Of a stretch of 18,302 nucleotides of DNA, positions 13,834 through 18,302 are shown one piece after another. The translations under genes and the position numbers were made by a program. Below the pieces are notes generated by a model. It was given only the letters and a program-made list of their open reading frames with translations, did no database searches and was not told the origin of the DNA. Numbering within the stretch: the first letter of the stretch is position 1; the number at the start of each line of letters is the position of its first letter. Origin of the DNA: Deltaproteobacteria bacterium UBA1386 (GTDB lineage Bacteria > Desulfobacterota > Syntrophorhabdia > Syntrophorhabdales > Syntrophorhabdaceae); assembly GCA_002305765.1 (NCBI GenBank), contig DBQU01000007.1:1-18302 (forward strand), read 5' to 3'.

Positions 13834-16110
13834 TCAGAACCGGATCTGGAGGCCGCCACCGAAACCATAGTCGGAGTGCCATTGACCGATAAGGGAGAAG
13901 ATCTTGCTGATTGTGTACGATAGACCGGCAACTCCCTCCCAGTCATCGTGGGTATCGTATCGGGCCTCCCCAAACAACCCGAGACGCGGTGTTAGTTGAA
14001 AAGTTCTACCCAGGTTGAACCTCGCGCCTCCGTCTGTATCGATCCACGCGCGAGATTCCAGATTGAGCGGCAGAAGATAACGAAGTCCCAGTATCCCCCG
14101 GGTATCCGTTTCGCTCCTCTCGCCCAGGACATCGGCACCGGCAAATACGCTGAGGAAGCGATTGATGTACCGATCCCAGGTGAAAAGAAATTCCGACCTG
14201 GTGTCATCTACATTGTGCCACCCCACTTCCCACTCAGCAGTCAGGATATTGCGGGTGTTGGAAAGAGTCAGAAAGCCCTTGGTCGTGTTGCTGAGAACAT
14301 CTGCCTGGCCCCAGAAATACCAGAGGTCCCTATAGAGCTCGGGCCGGATCGCGGCAAGGTGAGGGGTAACGGTAAAACCCTCATAATGAACGACTCTGGC
14401 CATACCGGCCTCCATGTGATAGAGCAGATGGCAGTGAAAAAACCAGTCGCCGAACTCGTTGGCGTCGAATTCGATCACCGTGGTGGACATCGGGGCGACG
14501 TCGACGGTGTGTTTGAGCGGCGCGTGGTCTCCCTGATCGTTGATCACGCGGAAGAAATGGCCGTGCAGATGCATGGGATGGTGCATCATGGTGCGGTTGA
14601 TCATGATAAAGCGCACGACCTCGCCTTCGCGGATATGGATGGAGTCGCTTTCCGAAAGCGGCTTGTTGTTGAGGAACCACACGTAGCGCTCCATATCTCC
14701 ATCAAGCGTCAAGCGGATTTCGCGGACGGGTCTTCCCTTTGGAAAAGCAGTCTGTGAAGCGGACCGCAGTCCAGCATACGGCGGCCATGGCCTGCTCGGG
14801 TCCACTCCATCAACAGCCAGGTTCTTCGACGCACAGACGTCCTCCCCGAGGAGGCCGGAGCAGGCGCCATGTTCCTTGTCCATCGGACGGGCCTGCGTGG
14901 GGACCGGCATGGAGTGGGTACCGTGGTCCATGCCGTCCATCTTCATTCCCGAAGGGTCACCGCTGTCATGCACGCCTTTCATGCTCATCATTCCGGGTTG
15001 GTCGAACTTTCCGGCTTCAACATCGCGATCGGGCATGCCCATGGTGCCGGCAGGGGTGAGGGAAAAGATCTGTTTGAGGCCGTGATGACCCATGGTGTGA
15101 TAAAGGTTGGGCTTGGGCGGATCGGGGGCCGGGTTGCGTTCGCCGGCTCCTATCCATACCGATGTATAACCCGAGCCGTCGTGGACCGTGGCCCGGAATT
15201 CATACATGCCGGCGGAGGGGACGTGAACAAGCACATCATAGGTCTCGGCAGCACCAATGAGAAACCGCGTTTCCTGGATCGGCTCCACGTCCTGACCATC
15301 CGCGGCGATGATGGTCATCGGGCCGCCGGCAAATTCAAGGTGAAAATAGGTGGTTGAAGAACCATCAATGATGCGCAGCCGCACGGTTTCACCCGGCGCC
15401 GCGGGGAGCATCGTTTCAGGCTTGCCGTTTACGAGGAAGCGGTCGTAGGCTACGTCCGCAATGTCCATGGCTGGCATGCGCTGGAGCTCCCGTGCGAGAT
15501 AGTCGCCGAGCATGCCGAGGCTGGCGGCGCCAAAGATACTCTGAGCACTTCTTTTTTTAAGAGCATACCACTCACTGCCGCGTTTAAGTGTTCGACTGAC
15601 CTCGTGCGGCTCCTCGTCGGTCCAATCGGACAACATGACAACATGATCATGATCAGGTTTCGGGGCGCCTTGGAGCGGTTCGATGACCATGGCGCCGTAA
15701 ACGCCGACCTGCTGCTGCATACCGGTATGGGAATGATACCAATAGGTCCCGCTCTGGCGGATGGGAAACTCATATGTAAAGACGGTACCGGGTTCGATGG
15801 GCGGAAAGCTGAGGTAGGGAACGCCATCCATGCCGGGAGGCACAAGCACGCCGTGCCAGTGGATGGATGTCGTCACACTCATATTGTTGTGAACACGAAT
15901 ACGCGCGGTATCCCCTTCCTTAAACCGCAAGGTGGGGCCGGGGATCCCTCCATTGATCGTCATTCCCTGAACTGGTTTACCGGTGAAATTGACCTGCTGC
16001 GCGCTGATCGTGAGGTCGTATGTGACACTTGCCGACTGAACCGGGTGATGGGCGAGCAGAATGATCACGATCGAGCCTGCAATTGCCGTTGCCCTCGTAC
16101 GCGACATCAC
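13834..16110 (-). CDS. Multicopper oxidase (CopA-like) with C-terminal outer-membrane-barrel-like domain
   Basis: A 758-residue exported protein. A Sec-type signal peptide (to about residue 26; not twin-arginine) precedes three cupredoxin domains with all copper motifs: HWHG at 84, HSHTG at 126, HPMHLHGH at 511-518 and HCHLLYHMEAGM at 559-570, including the type 1 Cys, His and Met. A Met/His-rich stretch at about 339-415 (MGHHG, GMMSMKG, GMKMDGMDHGTHSM) is likely to bind Cu(I). After about residue 585 the oxidase ends, and about 170 residues of alternating amphipathic strands follow (LYRDLWYFWGQADVL, AEWEVGWHNV, ARFNLGRTFQLTPRLGLFGEARY), finishing in LQIRF with the terminal Phe of barrel proteins. 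This resembles a CopB/PcoB-type barrel fused to CopA. Likely role: periplasmic Cu(I) oxidation and copper tolerance. Start GTG 16110 or ATG 16107, with AAGGGAG upstream. Confidence 0.92.
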   Translation of the reverse strand: MMSRTRATAIAGSIVIILLAHHPVQSASVTYDLTISAQQVNFTGKPVQGMTINGGIPGPTLRFKEGDTARIRVHNNMSVTTSIHWHGVLVPPGMDGVPYLSFPPIEPGTVFTYEFPIRQSGTYWYHSHTGMQQQVGVYGAMVIEPLQGAPKPDHDHVVMLSDWTDEEPHEVSRTLKRGSEWYALKKRSAQSIFGAASLGMLGDYLARELQRMPAMDIADVAYDRFLVNGKPETMLPAAPGETVRLRIIDGSSTTYFHLEFAGGPMTIIAADGQDVEPIQETRFLIGAAETYDVLVHVPSAGMYEFRATVHDGSGYTSVWIGAGERNPAPDPPKPNLYHTMGHHGLKQIFSLTPAGTMGMPDRDVEAGKFDQPGMMSMKGVHDSGDPSGMKMDGMDHGTHSMPVPTQARPMDKEHGACSGLLGEDVCASKNLAVDGVDPSRPWPPYAGLRSASQTAFPKGRPVREIRLTLDGDMERYVWFLNNKPLSESDSIHIREGEVVRFIMINRTMMHHPMHLHGHFFRVINDQGDHAPLKHTVDVAPMSTTVIEFDANEFGDWFFHCHLLYHMEAGMARVVHYEGFTVTPHLAAIRPELYRDLWYFWGQADVLSNTTKGFLTLSNTRNILTAEWEVGWHNVDDTRSEFLFTWDRYINRFLSVFAGADVLGERSETDTRGILGLRYLLPLNLESRAWIDTDGGARFNLGRTFQLTPRLGLFGEARYDTHDDWEGVAGLSYTISKIFSLIGQWHSDYGFGGGLQIRF

Positions 16111-16428
16111 ATCGGAACTCCCTTTGATCGCCTTGCCGTCTCAGCCACCGGAAAAAGCGCGCGTAACCATCTCACCGGGGTAGATATGTTAATATGACAC
16201 CCCGGGCTTACTCGCAAGGGGGGAGAAGGACAAACGGCCTATTGACGGCTGCGTGATGGTTCCCGCTTCGGTTGAAACCCGCGGCTGCAGCAGCGGTCTC
16301 ACACCCGCGAAGGTGATTACACCATGTAGATCTTTGCCACACGGCATCCATCAGAAAAGGTGGGGAATTGCCTTGGCCCCAGGGACCCTAAAGGGGGGAT
16401 ATGCAACGTCCCTCGACAACGTCGTCAG

Positions 16429-16460
16429 CGAACTATTCGGAATTTCCGAACAGTTGCCCG
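16429..16460. repeat. Palindrome-containing repeat, copy 1
   Basis: The unit begins CGAACTAT and contains a perfect 7+1+7 palindrome, TTCGGAA-T-TTCCGAA (16436-16450). A related unit starts 71 bp further on. It could be an operator pair or part of a mobile repeat. Confidence 0.6.
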
Positions 16461-16499
16461 ACAGACCTGGTTCATCCCGGCGTCCACAGGGAACGTCTC

Positions 16500-16531
16500 C
16501 GAACTATCCGGAAATCCCGGAAAGTTCATCG
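16500..16531. repeat. Palindrome-containing repeat, copy 2
   Basis: The unit shares CGAACTAT, CGGAA, CCG and AAGTT/CAGTT blocks with the copy at 16429-16460, in the same orientation. Its palindrome is degenerate (TCCGGAAATCCCGGA). Confidence 0.55.
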
Positions 16532-16688
16532 ACGCAGGGAGAAATAAAGCCACAGCCATTCCTGGCACTCCTCCATTCTGTCCATCCGCAACTAACCTTT
16601 AGTGGGCTGGAGTGCAGCAGGTATCGTAATCCCTGGAATGTGATAATCGAAAGGGTGTCGCTGCCGGCCCCATTCACCGGCGGATGGA

Positions 16689-16721
16689 TTGACATTGCCC
16701 GTTATGCGTGTTACATATAAT
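16689..16721 (+). promoter_or_regulatory. Promoter of the toxin-antitoxin operon
   Basis: TTGACA at 16689-16694 is followed by TTACAT after 16 nt or TATAAT (16716-16721) after 21 nt; which serves as the -10 is unclear. GAGGAGG follows, then the antitoxin ATG at 16746. Antitoxins of this kind normally bind here and repress their own operon. A diverged copy of the element is at 17708-17811. Confidence 0.55.
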
Positions 16722-16745
16722 ACAAGTAAGACATGAGGAGGATGT

Positions 16746-16964
16746 ATGGCTCAGACCATTAACGTCAGGGTGTCGGACGATATAGCAGGGAGGCTGGGGC
16801 GGCTCGCCGAAAAGACCAGACGGCCCAAGAGCTTCTATCTCAAAGATATGCTGGAAAGGTATATCGACGAGTACGAAGATGCATACCTTGCCCTTGACAG
16901 GCTAAATGACAGGAACGCCCGTTACTATACGACCGAGGAAATAGAGGCCGAGCTTGGATTATAA
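16746..16964 (+). CDS. Ribbon-helix-helix antitoxin (RelB/DinJ-like)
   Basis: A 72-residue protein with an N-terminal ribbon-helix-helix DNA-binding fold: strand TINVRVSDDIAGRL, then helices around LGRLAEKTRRPKSFYLKDML. The C-terminal part (YLALDRLNDRNARYYTTEEIEAELGL) is the acidic tail that normally wraps the toxin. ATG 16746 has GAGGAGG 5 nt upstream. It overlaps the toxin gene by 11 bp. Expected roles are neutralising the toxin and, with it, repressing the operon. The family is clear; naming it RelB rather than another RHH antitoxin is approximate. Confidence 0.92.
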   Translation: MAQTINVRVSDDIAGRLGRLAEKTRRPKSFYLKDMLERYIDEYEDAYLALDRLNDRNARYYTTEEIEAELGL

Positions 16965-17208
16965 GGTGACCTGGCACGAGGAGGCCCTCAAGGATCTCCG
17001 CGGGCTTGGTAGAGCAACGCAGAGGGCCGTCGTCGATAAGACCCACCTTGTTAAAGACCCGCTCAGCGTGGGCAAGCCGCTCAAAAGGGAATTCAAAGGG
17101 CTGTACCGCATGAGATTCGAGGATTACCGCATCATATATGCCATCGACAGGGAAGAGATGAAGGTCATGATTGCCAGGGTGAGACACAGGAAAGAGGCAT
17201 ACAGATAA
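16954..17208 (+). CDS. RelE/ParE superfamily toxin
   Basis: An 84-residue toxin of the RelE/ParE fold. It begins DYKVTWHEEALKDLRGL and contains KPLKREFKGLYRMRFEDYRIIYAID, the conserved centre of the family, then a C-terminal strand VMIARVRHRKEAY with the basic and Tyr residues found in RelE-type mRNA endonucleases at the ribosome. This suggests RelE-like mRNA cleavage rather than gyrase inhibition. The likely start is TTG 16954, inside the last codons of the antitoxin gene, with AGAGG 6 nt upstream; overlap and a weak start codon keep toxin below antitoxin. The pair appears intact. Confidence 0.92.
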   Translation: MDYKVTWHEEALKDLRGLGRATQRAVVDKTHLVKDPLSVGKPLKREFKGLYRMRFEDYRIIYAIDREEMKVMIARVRHRKEAYR

Positions 17209-17820
17209 AACGCGCCGAAAGGGCGGGTGTCGCCAATGCTGGTCCCGTGCGTGGGGTTCGCGTCGGGTCTCTTTGTCGAGCAGCCACGCTGCGGATCACA
17301 CCCGTTACGTGCTTTCGACTCGCTCGATGCTCATTGCGGACTTGAGGTGAGTAGGGAAGTGCAAACTTGGAATCCGCAGACTCGTCTTTGTAGCGTATCG
17401 CCATCATAGTGCTGTTAGACGCATCGGTCCCGGCCAGATTCGTGCCCGGTCCGCGCTCCCCGAAACCACAACGGGTTCCGTGATCCTACGCTAACGGCTA
17501 CCCGGCAAAAAGACCCCACGCTCCGCAGTCATGACTTGGGTTATCGGTGCGGTCAAAGCCTTACTCTTGCCTAATCGACGGTCATTTCACTTGCCCCCCC
17601 GCCGGTGGGAAACCTATTCATCAAGAATAAAGATTTGACCCATTAGGTTCTCTGACACTTGGCACGGCACATTTCGCCAGACATGCCGGCCAGCTTTCCA
17701 GACAATAGAATGTGAAAATCGAAAGCTCGTCCCTGTCGGCACGTTGAATTGACTTTGCCCGTGTTTGTGTGGTACACGTAAACACGTGAGCATGAAAGGA
17801 GGTTGTCGTGGATAGGCAAA
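17209..17820. other. 612-bp gene-free, degenerate region between the toxin gene and the IS21 end
   Basis: No reading frame here has the composition or a start site of a real gene. A stretch near 17617-17650 (AAGAATAAAGATTTGACCCA) resembles sequence I have seen flanking REP-associated transposase genes, but this is weak. The right end, 17708-17811, is a diverged copy of the toxin-antitoxin leader. Confidence 0.55.
17708..17811 (+). promoter_or_regulatory. Second, diverged copy of the toxin-antitoxin promoter/leader
   Basis: The stretch matches 16636-16748 in order: GAATGTGAAAATCGAAAG against GAATGTGATAATCGAAAG, TTGACTTTGCCCGT against TTGACATTGCCCGT, then a TACA box and GAAAGGAGG before a GTG at 17809. 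It has the form of a gene start (GTG GAT AGG CAA), but the open frame leads straight into the IS21 end at 17821. It is therefore probably the remains of a related operon truncated by the insertion. Confidence 0.6.
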
Positions 17821-17828
17821 TGTCAAGC

Positions 17829-17872
17829 GCCACGGTTATTCCCCACTCCGAGAGCCGCGGTAATTCCCCACT
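17829..17872. repeat. Tandem terminal repeats of the IS21-family element
   Basis: GCCACGGTTATTCCCCACT (17829-17847) and GCCGCGGTAATTCCCCACT (17854-17872) differ at two positions. They are likely transposase-binding sites at the element's end. Confidence 0.75.
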
Positions 17873-17893
17873 TTTCCCGCAGGGGGCGGTTAG

Positions 17894-18302
17894 CTACTGT
17901 CGTGTTTTAGGTCCCAGTTTCTTCCTGTAGGATTCTCCTCCGTCAATCATAATGTGATGCGCATGGTGGCTCAACCGGTCAAGCGCCGAGTTCGCCATGA
18001 CCGGGTCGGGGAAGAGCGTGACCCAGTCCTGTGGCGGCCGGTTGCTGGTGATGATGATGGACGATGTCAGGTAGCGCTCCGCCACCACCTCGTAGATATC
18101 CTCCGCCTGCGCCTGCGTCAGTGACGTCAGCCCGAAGTCGTCGATGATGAGCAGGTCAGGGTGAAGATACTTCCTGAGCTGCCTCTCCCACGACTGGTCC
18201 GCCCGGGAGGCAAAAAGGTGCCGGAACATCTTCGCCGCCTTCACGAAGAGGACGCTGAACCCCCGCCTGCAGGCCTCGTGGCCCAGCGCCTGGGCGAGGT
18301 GC
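17894..18302 (-). CDS. istB: IS21-family helper ATPase IstB (partial, N-terminus outside window)
   Basis: The C-terminal 136 residues of IstB, the AAA+ ATPase that assists the IstA transposase in strand transfer. The visible part begins HLAQALGHEA, which in IstB directly follows the Walker A motif (outside the window). The Walker B motif DLLIIDDFGL and sensor region SSIIITSNRPPQDW are present, then ALDRLSHHAHHIMIDGGESYRKK, the usual C-terminus. The frame continues uninterrupted to the window edge, so the gene looks intact here. The stop is TAG at 17894-17896, about 70 bp from the element's end. istA should lie further right. Confidence 0.95.
   Translation of the reverse strand, partial: HLAQALGHEACRRGFSVLFVKAAKMFRHLFASRADQSWERQLRKYLHPDLLIIDDFGLTSLTQAQAEDIYEVVAERYLTSSIIITSNRPPQDWVTLFPDPVMANSALDRLSHHAHHIMIDGGESYRKKLGPKTRQ

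Larger units (their letters stand above)
16111..16745. other. 635-bp gene-free stretch with repeats before the toxin-antitoxin pair
   Basis: I see no convincing gene here. It holds the upstream region of the copper oxidase (with the direct repeat ATATG-TTA-ATATG near 16183-16195), a sequence resembling an IS21-family end near 16355-16417, two copies of a palindrome-containing unit at 16429-16460 and 16500-16531, and the promoter/leader of the antitoxin gene. The mix suggests decayed mobile DNA. Confidence 0.6.
17821..18302 (-). mobile_element. IS21-family insertion sequence (one end, partial)
   Basis: An istB gene runs off the right edge, and between its stop and 17821 lie two copies of a 19-bp repeat (17829-17847 and 17854-17872, core ATTCCCCACT, 2 mismatches, 25-bp period). 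Multiple repeats at the ends are typical of IS21 elements. The element probably starts with TG at 17821; the exact boundary and target duplication cannot be fixed without the other end. Confidence 0.8.

Noticed and set aside
17614..17833. Two overlapping short minus-strand frames before the IS21 end
   Set aside because: No ribosome binding site or recognisable domain; they overlap the duplicated toxin-antitoxin leader read in the other direction.
1..18302. CRISPR arrays, riboswitches and origins
   Set aside because: I looked for regularly spaced repeats, known aptamer-like leaders and DnaA-box clusters and saw none.

Overview
The window (about 57-58% GC by eye) most resembles a chromosomal segment of an anaerobic or microaerophilic Gram-negative bacterium of the former Deltaproteobacteria type. 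That placement is an inference from several features: dense two-component signalling with HisKA_3/NarL and PAS-HisKA-REC layouts, an ablA-ablB pair, a half-size ferritin-like protein, a hemerythrin, an LldP-type permease, and a periplasmic copper oxidase ending in an outer-membrane-like barrel. No taxonomic marker gene is complete; only the 3' end of a tRNA is present at the left edge.

Left block (58-6807, all minus strand): read in the direction of transcription it starts with a membrane histidine kinase with a periplasmic sensor (GTG start near 6807) overlapping a NarL-type response regulator. A 144-bp gap follows, then a CheY-like single-domain receiver, an ATPase-only kinase fragment (ATGA overlap), a UspA protein, a hemerythrin HHE protein, a DUF488 protein and an LldP/LctP-type lactate permease. 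Spacing is short and several genes overlap, so this looks like one or two stress or redox operons. An Hsp20 chaperone is divergent from the kinase.

Middle block (7577-10840): a long inverted repeat lies between Hsp20 and a convergent ferritin-like gene that has a good sigma-70-like promoter. Next come ablB and ablA, which make N-epsilon-acetyl-beta-lysine, a compatible solute. An OB-fold lipoprotein follows.

Right block (11127-16110): a PAS-PAS-HisKA-HATPase-REC hybrid kinase is split by one extra G in a run of seven G exactly at its H-box. It is followed by a small secreted beta-rich protein, a relic of a second copy of the OB-fold lipoprotein, and a 758-residue multicopper oxidase with a Met/His-rich insert and an unusual C-terminal beta-barrel-like extension.

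Right edge (16111-18302): this is accessory DNA. It holds a complete RHH/RelE-type toxin-antitoxin pair, two diverged copies of the same promoter/leader sequence about 1.07 kb apart, and an IS21-family element (end at about 17821, istB running off the window). The IS end lies four codons after the start codon of the second leader copy. The theme across the left and middle is protection against osmotic, oxidative/nitrosative, heat and copper stress; the right edge is plastic DNA. The best candidates for something new are the oxidase-barrel fusion, the kinase fragment without a phospho-accepting domain paired with a lone receiver, and the poly-G switch or error in the hybrid kinase.
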